Of a DNA stretch of 64,000 nt, positions 13,028 to 26,388 are shown in pieces (within the stretch, counting starts at the first letter, position 1; the number at the start of each line of letters is the position of its first letter). Source of the DNA: Casuarius casuarius (Eukaryota > Chordata > Aves > Casuariiformes > Casuariidae). Below the pieces are notes generated by a model that was not told where the DNA came from, did no database searches, and saw nothing but the letters and a program-made list of their open reading frames with translations. The translations under genes and the position numbers were made by a program. The DNA is taken from NCBI GenBank assembly GCA_003342895.1, contig PTFA01000318.1, positions 791,495 through 855,494 on the forward strand, read 5' to 3'.

Positions 13028-15095
13028 TCTGCTGCTGCTCTGAGATCTGCACAGAAATTGCCATGACCTCAGCAGAATCACAAGGAGCTTGGGGGTAGCT
13101 GGGCTGAGTTCTGTGGCCTCGCACGCTCCTCCTGACCCTTTCTTTCTAGTCTAGCATGGTTCCTTTCAGATCTGTCCTTCTTGGCCTACCCAAAACAGGT
13201 GTCCTCTCTTTCCACCAAAAGTCAATGCCCGGATGCACAAGGAAAATCTCTTCTCTGTGCAAGTGACTCTGTTGAACAGGTAGTGGGGGGAGAGTGCAAG
13301 GAGCAGTTTTGTCCTGGTCCTGAGCTCTGCCAAGGGCAGAGTTGTCCCCCACTGGGAGGAATCCCCAAGAGGTTTCACAGGGTGGGGAGGAGAGACAGAG
13401 CNTGCTGTTCTTGCTTTCTTCTTCTGTTACCTGTGGCACGTTCACGCTCATTTGACCTCCTCTCAGTTCATGTAAGCAGAGGGAAGATGTCCCAGTGCGG
13501 GATACCACTCTAAGCTACTCCAGCACACTCTTGCAAGTCAGGTGCTCTATTGAACTGCAGCCTGGTGAGTCTTGAAAGAAGTATTTCGGATAATTCTGCG
13601 TAGGGTTAGTTTGCTTGTTTTTTAAACCATTAAGCATTGTGAAACGTAGTTACTTAATGTGTACACTGAAGGCTTTTTAAGAGAATTAACCATAAAGTAG
13701 AGATCTGANATTTTCCCAGTTAGCTCTGGCCTAACTCCAAGCCCTGCTGCAGACTATAGTAAAACCTTCGTTGACCTCAGTGAATACAAGCTTTGGCTAC
13801 TTGTACCATCTGAGTCATAGGATATTTAGATATTTGTATGTTTTTGAGTGCCATGGGATTCTTAGAATTTCCCATTTGATTTTCTAGTAAGTACCACCAT
13901 GAGAACAAGATGAGAGGTACAGGCCATATGCTATTCAGTAACAGCAAATCATAAATGTAAACATGCTCTGTTCTAATATTATTAGAGGCTTAAAAAGCCT
14001 CTGGGTGGGGGAGAGAACTCAAGGCTATTTGACTGTATATGGACACAGTCTGGACAGAGCCCGTTGAAATCCTGGGCATTTTTCCATCAACTTCATTAAG
14101 CTTTGGAGCAGACTGCAAGTGGCTCGTGGTTCCTGTGACACAGGAGAACCTGGGGACATCTGTTGTCCTCAGGCCAATTCTGCCGCTCCTGTTCATGCAG
14201 ACAAAATTATAGCAGAATTAGTGTTGCTAGTTTTGAACAGTGACTTGTGAAATATCTGAGGACGGTGGGATTTAGACTTTGTGTACTTTCATAGGATTTT
14301 TGCACTCGCTGTCCATCACTTAAGTATGTTTGTCATGCTTAGCATAGGATTTCTGGAGATTGTGTACATGATCCATAATGCAGGTGAATTCCGGCTTCTC
14401 TGTACTGTATCTATTTGTATTGAAAATATTACACATTCATGAGCCAAATTCCCTTTGTCATCAAAATATTTGAATATGTTTGTTTAAAAATGTGCACTGT
14501 TTTATTGTTATTTGCTAACTGTTCTATAATCCTTGATTAGCAACAGTTTGGTCTTTAGACGTTAACTTGTGTGTTTTTATGAACACTCATACTGCTGTTT
14601 GAAACAGTGCTCTGGAGCAACACATACAGCAAATGAAAAAAAAAAGAAGAAACAGTACACTACAAAAAGGAACTTCACGTGTCTGCTGCCACACACGTAC
14701 CATTTCTTTTATGCCAGATGATACTTTCTGTGCTTTATTGCTAGCTGACATGGAAATACATAGTCAGACATTGACAGAGGCACCTTGTATTTATGATAGA
14801 AAATGTCTCATTTTAATATACATGCCCTGCCTTGTGCTGCTGCTGCAGCTTCTGACTTAGGTGTCAGAAGTTTTGGAAATTTTGAACAGCAAGTTTGTCT
14901 TTTATTTCTCATAAAAATCTCTGTGTTAACGTGGAAGTCAAGTCCTTGCATATCAGTATATGTGAAGAAAACCCTGCAGAAAACATCCCATTATCCTTGA
15001 AAGAACTTACAAAACCCACTGGTTTGAGAGAGATTCGGGCTCATGTGCACACTGCTGCATCCCTCCAGAACCCTGTGTGAATGCTGGGAGCATGG

Positions 15096-15139
15096 GGGTC
15101 TGCCAGAGAGCAGAGGTGGGTCTGCCAGAGAGCAGAGGC
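15096..15139. repeat. 22-bp direct tandem duplication
   Basis: Two adjacent 22-base units (core tctgccagagagcagagg) differ only at the last base. The overlapping reading frames repeat the same short peptide because of this duplication, which explains an apparently patterned open frame there. Confidence 0.93.
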
Positions 15140-18100
15140 AGGTCCGCAGGCAAAAAGATGCTAGACCAGGGCCTGTGTGTGGAACAGTTCTTGCGATACC
15201 GGACTCTTTGGGCTATGGTATGTGTGTTACAGAGGCTACAGCCTTTGGTGCCTGTGGGGGGGCTTGGCCCAGTCCAGTGTGCAGAAGCTCTATTGTCATA
15301 TGTGTAAATGTAGTATGGGATCAAGGGTAAAATAGAACGGGCTTGATGACATTGAGTGGAAAGGCACAGAGAGCTGTATATCCAAAGCAGTGTGGAGAAG
15401 TTTCTGAGTATACATGGAAAAGCTTTCAGAGATTGCTTCTGGCTAATAACTCTAGTTGTCTGTGTATCAGTGTTACCAGTGATGCTGTTGACTGCCAAGG
15501 TAACACCTCTTCTGTTTCCAAACAGAATGGAATTTCTCATATTCTGCATTAAATCTTTAGTCTGGTCCTTTCCACATGTTAATTTCCCCCAGGGATTATG
15601 GCCCTATACAGTATGTGGAATGATAGCTTAATAGAAATAATACAAAATTGCAACTCCGTATGATTTAACACAGCTAACTTCCAAGGAAATCCAGGCATAG
15701 GTTTTCACTCGTCACAAGATAATAGCTAGTAAAAAAGAAACTTGCACCTGCTTCAGGAGGCCTGCTATTTCAGAAGCTTGAGCTCAAAAGCGGGTCCCTC
15801 TCAAACTGTGGACCTTCTAAATCCCATGTTGCTTTTGTAAGGCAACAAGCTACTTGGGTACAAGATCTGAGCTACAAAGTACTTGGCCTGTGCTACAAGT
15901 GAGGCAAGCAGCAAAGGGAAAAAAAGCATGGCTTGATTCTCTGAGACCACTGTGTGCAGCATCCAGCATGTCCCAACTTGAGTGAATAGGCCCAAGGGAC
16001 AGAGTGGTTGCCACATTTGGATATGATGGCCAGACGTATTTGCCACTTATAAATATCTCTCATTGGTTAGTTTTAAGTGTTTGTCTTCCTACAGCATGAA
16101 TCTGGGCTGTAGCACCAGGAAAAGGAGTCTAGGAGGCAGCCAATGCTACTGTGACTAACGATCATAGAGGAGGTGATCTATGAGAAGGGCAGTAGTCTGC
16201 ATCACAGGAGGTGCAGGTACAAGTCTCTGCTCCAACATGTGCACCGGGTAAGTTGCATACACCGTGTGTGCCTCAGTTCCCCATCAGAGAAGTAGCAAAA
16301 TAGCTACAGGGATGCCATGAGGATAAATGTATTAGACTGTGAAGGCAGTTGATAGGTACTGGAGATGGTAAAACAATGTTTTGTTCTTATGTTGCACTTG
16401 GCATCAGTAGATCTGAAACTAGGCCCTCCCTCAGCATGGACTATCAGGGAAGCAGCCAGCATTTCAGCAGCCAGCAGAAATTATACTGAGACTCCCTGGC
16501 CCCTCACACTGCAGAGAGAGGGAATGCTTCTCTGTCTCTGCCTTTGCTGCTTGCCTCCCTCAGCCCTGCCATCCATAAACAACTGGGGGGGAGTTTCGGG
16601 GTGTTATTAAAATTAATAAAGTGGTTTTAGGAATGTTTTGCCTCTCTGGAGCTTTCACAACATAGACTAATAGAGGCTTTTGGCAGGAGCAGTAAAGCAA
16701 ATTGTTCCCACCCTCTCTTAGCGTGCGGTGAGCATTGTCTATCCCAGCAGCCACGTGACTGAAAGTCTGAACACAGCGCAGCTCCTGGTAGGCAGGGAAT
16801 GACCTTGTGAAACTCCCAGGCCTCTGTGTCCAGCACGGAAGCGTGAGCCTCAGCCCTCACATGCTCGCTTTTCCCATGGCCTCTCTAGACTTGTGCAGTT
16901 CTCCAGAGCTGCTCATTTTGAGCTGCTTGGGAATGTTCTGTCACTAGGATTGCACATCCTCGCACCATGGCTGACTGTAAGCCTTAGTTTCCTTTGCTTT
17001 TGAGGGCTTGCATCAGACTTTTAGGCATTATTGAACAGAGACATTTCTGTTTATCTGTCTGCCTGGTGAGGGAAAGGTAAGCAATTTTTATGCTTTAAAT
17101 GCTTCTCATATCTCCCCAAGGGCATCTAGCTATCTCATTCCTTACCTGTAGATATGCTTGTAGTGGGTGTAAGTGATACAGTTTCCTTGTGCTTTATCTG
17201 CAAAGCAATCTGGAAATATTCTCTGTGAAGTCCAGCTGAGTTCATAGTGCAATCACAATGATGTGCTTTATAACAGGTAGCATCAGGACCTTACACCACT
17301 GCTTTTTCCTTTATATTTTAAATTTAAAAGTTTATGTTCATTTCATTTGCAATGAACTCCTTATTTAGATGCAATAGTCTATGTTCAGGTGCTGTTACTG
17401 AAGAGTAAGAGATGGGAGAACTAGGCCCAACATTTCCCACTTGTGGTGGCAGCAGGAGTGACACCGGAACAGCCTGTACCCCTGCACCAGTGCACCCAGG
17501 GCTGCTCTTACTCACGGCCAGAGCAAAGGCTGCTCTCAATGGCTCAGAGCATGCCAAAGCCATCTTTCTCCTTCCCTCCCACTCCTCTTGCCCAAGTGAC
17601 TGGCATAGTAGCAGAAAAGAAAATGGGGTTCTGTTCTAAGAAGACTTTGGTGACACCACCACCACTGAAGTCATTCTGGGAAGCAGACTGAAATGAGACA
17701 AATGTTCCAGCTTTTCGTTCCTTGTGACACAGCATGTGACTCATATGCTTTTACCAAAACTCCTGGGGGAGTGCGTGTGGGGAGGGGAGGAGATACAAAA
17801 TAGGGACGCCATGAAATGTAGGAGAGCTTTTCTCAGTCTGTTTGGATTTTTGTTCAGGATAAGCAAGAATGTTACTTACAAGTCCAATGCCTTTGTCTGA
17901 TATATACCTAGGACCATTGGAAGAAGGAAAAAAAAAACCTTTCCAAGACCAAGGACCACTGGAAAAAAAAATCATCACAAGACCACCAGGTGCCAGTGTG
18001 TGTTTTGTGTGAAGCAATTTTGATTTTATGGGCTGCAGTTCTGCTTAGTTGCTCTTCAGGATTGCAGTCAGAGAAAGCAATGAATGAGGGTCACAGCTAT

Positions 18101-18497
18101 ACCTGGGGACTGGAATTGGGAAGTGGGAGAGGATGGGAATGTGCTGGTGACAGAGAAGATGGAGCTGGAAGATGAGCTATTCAGCATCTAGTGGGAGCAA
18201 GGGGAAAAGAAAGAATTGATTTCAGAGTGGGCCTAGCTAGTAGCTGACAAGGACTGCTACAGAGCTGCGCATGGCATTAGAGGAATGGTCCCAAAGAAGA
18301 GGTGGCAAGGCTGGGAAGATGATACAGCCAGTATTCAGGGACAAAAGTATAGCTAAGGGGCTGTCATAGTCTCCTAAAAGGACTAAGGTAGTAAGCTATG
18401 CCCGCTTTACCTTCACAACTGTCTTAAACAAGGACAATAACCTGGTCTAGCTCAGACAGACGGCCTCTACCACAGGGTGCAGGTTGAACGAGTATTT

Positions 18498-18519
18498 CTG
18501 TGCGGGCAAATCCGCACAG
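18498..18519. repeat. Perfect 8-bp inverted repeat with 6-base loop
   Basis: CTGTGCGG and CCGCACAG are exact reverse complements separated by gcaaat. The stem is too short for a microRNA precursor. It may be a chance palindrome or a binding site; nothing around it explains it. Confidence 0.8.
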
Positions 18520-21500
18520 CAATACAAAAGAAGGATGTGGGAGCTAGGGAAATCTGCTTACTCTCACAGAAGCATTAAAGTCCTAAGGGACAGTGTTAGG
18601 AGCTGTGTGATGTGCAGACACCAAGGGTTTGGTAAGAAATAGCTATAACTTCAGAGAGCACCAAGTAGCTGAGACAAAATCTGCTCTTTTACATGTGTCA
18701 CCTCTGGGCACCACAATGATGCCTATTCTTACAAGGACTCCCTCAACTGGCCAAGTGGTATTTAAGGTTCCTGTTGGTCCAGCTCTGTCTCCTGAACGCA
18801 TATGCTATCACAGCTTGAGCCTGAAGTTACAGTTCCTTAAGGCACTTGTTTCGGAGCTTAGAACATATTGTCAGACTACTTTGCATCAGTGCACTCCCAG
18901 CACTGAGGTTATTCACGCTTGGATTAGGAGTGACACAACTTTGGGCTTCTAATGCTCCCCCACCAAGTGTTGTTATAACGGTTTTTCTGTTACCTTCCAA
19001 ACTGGAGGTTCCCTCTGCACGAAGGCAACTCCTCCATTCCACAGAGCTAGCCACCTCTTTTAAAAGCATGCCACAAATCAGGGGTAGGCGTGCATTGCTT
19101 TTAATATAGTATTTAGTTCAAAAGGAACTTTATGCCTCTCTTTTTAGCTCTGCTGAGATTGAGTGATGGGACAAAAGAGGGTTGTGTTAACACTTTTCTT
19201 GAAAGGTATTTCAAAAGTTGCTTCATAAAATTTATAGATTTATGGGCAGTTATCTAGTTATTGAGCATCAAAATGCATATTCTGCAATACTGAAAGAAGA
19301 CCCAAGGAATTTTTAGAGACAGAGATATTTCTTTGTATGTGTGTCTGCATGTGTACATATACATGTCACCATCTTCATTAATTTGGAAGGGAAGTTTCTA
19401 TTTAAAAAAAAATAACTGAGTAAAATGGAGCAAAGGGAACTCGGAGCAGTGCAATTCTCTTGCTCTCTNGGAGAATGCTGAGAATTGTACAATGCAATGC
19501 CTATGGAAAATGGTGATAATAATATATTATTTCTTTGATTTATAGTTCCCCAGGAAATGCTCTAAAGATGTCCTGACTCGAGAACCAATCTGTACAAGTT
19601 ATGAAGTAGAAGCATTGGTACGTACAACTAGAGGCAATTGTTGTGGTCACTAACAGTTGTGCAATGTTACCAGTGAAGTTTTAGTAGACTTATTACAGAT
19701 GGGCATATATCAAACTGGCCTCTTCTGAGTTTGCAAAGCTACAGCTGATGGGTCTGCAACAGGATATTTACAAATTGTTAATATCCTGTTTACAAAAACC
19801 ATATAAACAATTGAAGGCCATTACCCAAAGGCACCAATGTTATTTAGATTTACGCAAAAGACAATTCCAACATTTGCAATGCAGTCAGCAACTCTGATGA
19901 TATGTAACATGGTTAATGCATATGGTAATCAAAACTGCCCCAATATAATCAAATGCATGCCACAATGTGCAGTGCATTGCATAAGAAGGCTCTAGAAGAG
20001 AGGATAAACAGACTTCTGTAAAGACCTCCTCTCCAGTTCAGTTAACCTATGTGCCCTTTAAAATGGTTGATTTGGAAAGATGGGCAATTAGCTTTGTATA
20101 CAGCAGCCTTTCCTGGAAATCTCTCTTCTACTCCATGAATGGGAACGTTATGAGAAGAAAAATGGGGGAAGGGTCGGGAAGCTGGGATAGAGGCAATAGA
20201 GTTAGACTGCATTCTGCACAAGTTCTCATTTCTGATACATTTCACCTAAGCACAAGCCAACTCCTGTGCTAACTTTTTGTTTTGTTTCTGATCTCAGGTT
20301 GCTTGTATGCTTAGTTGGGCAGGGTAGATTAATCCTGGTGTGGAACTGGAACATGAGTGTGTTATGTATGAAGGGGTGACCTCTGCCACAGGCATGCATC
20401 GAGTCAGTGGCCAAATGTCTCTGATCTTGGGTATCTAATGTGAAACCTCTGTTTGGGCTCTTTTTGTAAAAATTGGTCTTCAGGGATTCGTATTTTCTGC
20501 AAAAGTCCTTAGAGAGGCTGTTGTTATTAAGGAGTTGGAGTTAGACTTAGAGGTCTAACTTGTGTTTGGCAACTTTGGCTAATGTTTCCCTGAGTAGATT
20601 CCACTCTTCCTCACTCCTTTCCCAATACGTACCACACATGGCATTTCACCCTTAGCTTCAGTTCCCATTGAAATTACCATAGCCTTATCCGCAGCCTTCT
20701 TTTTCATGCATAAAGGGCATTCCCTGCGTTCCCTGGCTGCAGGAGTGTTAAGAACTGCCAACCGTAGGTTCATGATGTTCTTAATTTAATAACCAACACT
20801 AGTCTAATTAAACCCAGCCCTGGCCTTTGTCCTGTCCCACTCCATTTACACCCATGCACTCTGAGAATCATAAAGGAATTCTCCTGCATCTCTTAAATAG
20901 CATCAAGCTGCAGGAAGCAGCCTGGCAGAGGGGGCAGGTCGGTAGATGCCATGCAAAGGAGTTATCCATGGCAGTGTCACAGTCAGCTGACCAGCTGTAG
21001 GCATCTCACCCTCAGGGCTTTCAGTTGACGGTTGCAGATTCCTCTCCTCCCATCTCCCACGCACAGGACAAGCTACTGGCACCCTCCCTACCCATGGGTG
21101 GAGAGGTGGGGACCTGTGGAGTAGGCCTAGGCCTTTGCTCCCCTCTGCCCATGGGCAAACCCACAACTTCTTGCTAAGAGAACAGCGCNAATGTGCAGCG
21201 TCTGAACAGTTCTTTTACCCGGGGAGGGATCTAGACTGCGCTTCCAAGACTGTTTGTGAGACAACCAGCTCTGACCAGAAAATTGGGGTCTGTCTCCTTT
21301 CCTGGTGCCTGGCAGCAGCCACACCTGCAAAGGGTGGGAGGAAAAATCTGCGTCTCAGGCACATGGTTTCTCCACATGTGATGGAAATACCTCTGCCCTT
21401 TTCAGCTCCACAAATGGCTGCAGTCTTTCCCCACAGCTCCATGTTGGTACCTAGCCCCTGGCCAAACCAGCTCATCCCTTTCTTCAGTCTGTGACTTCGG

Positions 21501-24500
21501 GACTGTCTCTCTAGGGAGGCCAGATACTACAGATGATGTTCAGACTGTGAATGGGAGGGGAAGGTGACCGAAAGATGATTTCAGATACTCTTGTTCTTTC
21601 CCAAACCAAACCAAACCCTGGAGGTTTCCGCATACCATGTGACTCATAGTTGCCTCTCAAGAGTTGGTAATACTAAGTTCACTGGAGACCAAAGAATAGG
21701 GAATATTGTAGAAGAAGATTGGGCCCATGAAGCAAAAATATAGAATGGAAACATCTTATTAAGTGTTGCAACCCCAAAGTATTCCTGATTAGCTACTCTA
21801 TCTTTCTCACTGACTTACAGTAGAAAGTGAGCATGATATGAATGGACTGGCTCCTACCTAAGGCAAACTTAATACAATTCTTACAGCTCAGCCCAAGGGA
21901 GCGCCACAGTCTATTTTCGCTCAAGTTGTGGGGGAGCTTCATTGTGGACCCCAGTGTCCTAGTTTGAAATATGACTGCAATGATGAGTTGAGCACCCCCG
22001 TTTATAGGTTCCCTGGGGCAGACTGTCTCATCACCTCTGCATGACAACAGCTAGCACAATAAAGGCCTGATCCTGTCTGCCTTTTTTCTTTTTTTTTTGG
22101 TCACTACAGTAATAGTAAGGATTAGCAGTAATTATAATAGCAATAGGAGTGTCCCATGATGCTAGTGGATGGGGGAATTCCACTAACTGCATCTGCTCTT
22201 GTGCCTAGCGCTAGTTACCAGGCCAAACAAATACAATGTGGACCTGTAACTTTTTCCTAGATTCCATTTCTGGAACGTGTGTTAGCTAAGCTGGTTTCAG
22301 GTGAATTGTTGTTTACTCCATCATCTGCAATGACACATTCCTCATGTCGAGGGTGCCCCAGCTCCTGATGTGCCGTTCTGATGGCAGTATGTGGCCAGTA
22401 TGAAGATGACAGTCTGAGTCACAGGCCAAAATGTGGGGTCTGTGGCAGTGGCAGTACAGGACTGGGAGCACAGGACAAGACATAGCTTGATGCTGCTTCT
22501 TCCCAGACTGTAGGCCAAGCACAGGAACTCTGGGGCTGGAAAGTAGCCCACACCTCGGGCTCTCCTTCTCCCGCTTCCCTGCTTTCATCCCCTCGCCCCT
22601 GCAGCAGTGAACGAGTACAAAGTCTTCCTGTCAAGAAAAGCCAAAGGGATTGAGGCCACCTCAGCTGAAGCCTGAAAAACTGCTCAGCTGACTGCCTACA
22701 TTCCCAGCTGAAGAAAATAAGGAGGCAGAGGGCTCTGCTGAGCATATGGATGTGGCATGTACTGTTTAGGCTTTAGTATAGGTCTTACAAGGCTGGCCTG
22801 TAGTTCAGTCCAAGGCAGGCTATTTCCTTCTCTCTGATGGTGGCAAGGAAGGCCTTGTCTTTCCCACACTAGTGCCAGCTGTCCAGATGCAAGGTACAGG
22901 TGAGGGAAGGAAGACAGTGGTGTATAGCCCACAGCCAGGACTGACTGCTGTGGTGAAAGGTTGACAGAAGCAGGTGAGTGTCTGCTGAGTCACGTCAATC
23001 CCTGCAGTGGTGGTTCTTGCCATCATTTTGCTGTCCTGAGACGGACGTTGCTCTCAGGGCAGAGCTGCTGAGCAGAAGCAGCACATGGTCAGCTGCCAGG
23101 AATACACCTTCATGTAACAGTTTGCTTGCTTGTTGCTAAAAATAAAATGCATTTAAGTCACAAGAAAGGCAACTCAAAAGCATAACAGTATGCTTATTGG
23201 AGCCATTACTGAAGGTGGGCACTAAATTAGAGTTTTGAGACTGCAGGAAGGGAGGAAACAAGTCAAAACACCTGAATGGACCACAGCTTAATACCTGCTC
23301 AAATCGGTCAGCTCCATGCATCTTACTTCTGGGGGATCTACTCTGAGAACAGAGCTGTATAGACTCTCCAGCTCTGGTGGTTATATTGGCCACCTGTCAG
23401 GGAGTCCGTATGCTGCACCCAGCTGTATGCATGACGGACCTTCACAGAGGGCAGTCATCACCATATTTGTGTGTGGTTATATCTTCCTGTGGTTAAAATA
23501 CATCCTCCTGGAGAAATGCAGTCAAGAGAAAGCATACGGCCATGTTTATGGAAGGCCATTTTAGCCAATGCAGTATCGGATCAATGCAAAATACTGTTGA
23601 GGAGATTAATTTATGAGGTATGAAGATGTATTGACAAACAGGACAGTTAAAGGGCTGGTGTTCTTTTTCCAGCTTTGCTTGCCACCTGCTACCTGCTGTG
23701 GGGAAAGCCATTTTTCTTCCACCCTGGTCCCTCTTACCTTAACAGATGAATCATTTGGAGGAAGGAGAGACAATTGCTAGACATATGGGCAGTGATATAG
23801 GAGGGACTTAGTTTGAGAACACCCTTTACAGGAGTACAAATAAAATGTTTGCACAGGTTCATTAAGCAGGAGGTAAAGGCAGAAACCATGGAAAGGCTGA
23901 GCAAATGAAAAAAGGTAGAAACCCCCTTGGAGGCTGAGAAATCATTCCTCATGGAGCACCAAGGTGTAATTAGGAAAGGGAAAACACCAGCTGAGCATTA
24001 CAAAGCTCTTCATGCCAGCCAGATGTGTTGGGCCATTCAGGAGTTGCCCAGGGGAGAGTAATGGAAATTTCATACCAGCCAACAGAATGAAGCTTTAAAA
24101 CTGCCCTGTAGGCAGCAATGCAGCATGAACTGGCAGATTTGTCTGCCTTTTCATTCCCATCTTGGGAATTTGCCCCTTTTCTGTTTGAGTTTCTGGTTAA
24201 TGCTGAGCCAGTGAGTTGGCTAAGAAATCAGTGCATTTTGGGGGTGTGGGTTTTTTGTTGTTTTTTTTTTTTAAACAGCGAAAGATCTGTGTTGTCCAAT
24301 AGTCCAATGTCTTTACCCTTCACTTACAGGAAGAGGTCAGCCACTTTGAGCCTTGGGGCAGCATTTTGAACTCTCATAGTTTACAGTAAAGCCTGACTGT
24401 TTAAGAACATTGGGCCTAATTCATACCTCGCATATGTGGCAGATTTGAAGCTGACCTCTATATGGCATAGGTTTGGTACAAGGTGTTGCCGTATTCCATT

Positions 24501-26366
24501 CCCTCCAGACTAACTTATCAATGCATCCCAGTAAGACATACTCCCTTCTTAGGGCGTTTGTGGTCACGTGCAAGTCCCATACTCTTTGCCATTTAAGATT
24601 TTCATACTTAATACTAACCTTCCATAATTCAAAATGTTGTCTAATGTGTTGCAGTCCACTTAGCCTACCCATCTTCCAAGAGAACTTCTTGAGGATCTCT
24701 GATACCCTGCAGTGAAAACTTGCTGTAAATGAAAATTTGACTTATACATGTACTGAAGTATGTATTCATGCTGTTTGAAAAATGCTGGCTGGTTTTCTGG
24801 GAATGTATGAATATGTTGCTTTTTGTTACCTTTTTTGTGTGAAGAAGTCCAGTCCTTCACTGAAACACTAGGTATGATTTTGTTCCAGTTTCTTCTAACA
24901 AAGAGGTTGGTTTTGGAAATAGATGCCGTTCTTAACAGACAAAAAAAGTGAAGATCCGTCCTCAAAATGGCAACATATAAAACTAGATACAAGTCCTACA
25001 GAAAGCAGCTAAAGTAAGTAGTAGACACCTGTCTTTGATAGATTTATTTAAAAATGCATACATAAAGTGACAGTTCATTACTATGAATGCACTGTAGTCT
25101 TTCACGGGAAATCACTGCGAGGGAAAGTGTTCTCAGGCATAGAAAAATGTACATTTGACCTGTATTTTCCTTTCTAAGTTGGAAACGGTATTTTGTTCAT
25201 ATGAAATCCTCTATACTGTCAATGATAGATAAGCTAATAGACAAAGTCCAGTCAATAACCTTGAAATTTTCACTGCTTTGAATCTGCTGCTGTCTGAAAA
25301 GAATGAAGAGAAATACTTCTGACATTAAGAGGGGTTTAAGCACAAAACGGACCTGAGTTGAGGCCGTTTACATTTTAAATAGAGGCTTTCTTTAAAGATG
25401 CTCATTAAACCATTATAAGTTAATGACACCAAGTTTTTTGCACAAATTCTTAAGGTATGTGCAGATATCTTCATCACACACTGTAAAGAAGAAGATCCTG
25501 AAATGTCAAAGCATCCTGGGGGCTACAGGCTGGTCTGCTGCTAATTGGTATAAATCCATCATTAACTTCACTTGGGTGTGCCAGTTTACCCCAGCTAAAA
25601 TTCAGGCCACTAGCAGAAATACACCCATGATGCTCTATTGCCCAATCAGTGCTACCTTTCAGCATTGTACAGACATGTCACTCCATACTCAGACCTGTGG
25701 GATGCAATGAATCTGACTTACTGTGAATCCATCGGTGCAGGAAGGTACTACTCATTTCAAATAGCCACTTGGAAAACTGGCTGTTAAAATGTGTACCAGC
25801 CTTGTTCAAAGAGGCAACCTCCACGTGGAGGATGGAGAAAGGATGGTGAAATCTGTAAGTGGAGATGCCTGCTGAGAAATGACATACCGTGAGAGGAAGA
25901 AAATCACACAAAGATGAAGCAAAGATGTTTATATGATAATTGTTTTCCATATATTTAAAATCTGACAGAGGAAATTCCAATGAATTGATCCAACTGTGTC
26001 AAGAGTTGCATGGTGTCCGGATATCGGTACAAGACTGTAATTAAATGCTTTCTTTCAGAGGATAAATCTTGCAGGAATTTAAGGGTGAAATTTACTGTCA
26101 TGTCATAAGTGCATAGAAGTTCTGTAGTGATGCTGCTTTTGTGGCATCCGGAAAAATCCCCACATACAGAAATGCTTTACTAATCATTGCAGTTCCTTTC
26201 TTTGCCCACTGTGGTCCCTGAAAAAGCAGATGATAAAGTTCTTAAAAAGGGGGATCAGCCCAAATAGAGAAGCAACACAGTCATGTGACATCAGAAAAGT
26301 TACCATCTGCTAACATTAAAGCAGCAACAGGGTTGTATGGGGGTAAGCCAGGGCCCTAATGCTAAA

Positions 26367-26388
26367 GGGGGGGGGGGGGGGGGGGGGG
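26367..26388 (+). repeat. G homopolymer, 22 bases
   Basis: An uninterrupted run of 22 G sits between gctaaa and aaggac. It could form a G-quadruplex, and its true length is uncertain because such runs sequence poorly. Confidence 0.9.

Noticed and set aside
15007..15549. 180-codon minus-strand frame
   Set aside because: It crosses the 22-bp tandem duplication, overlaps other open frames on the plus strand, and has no recognisable domain.
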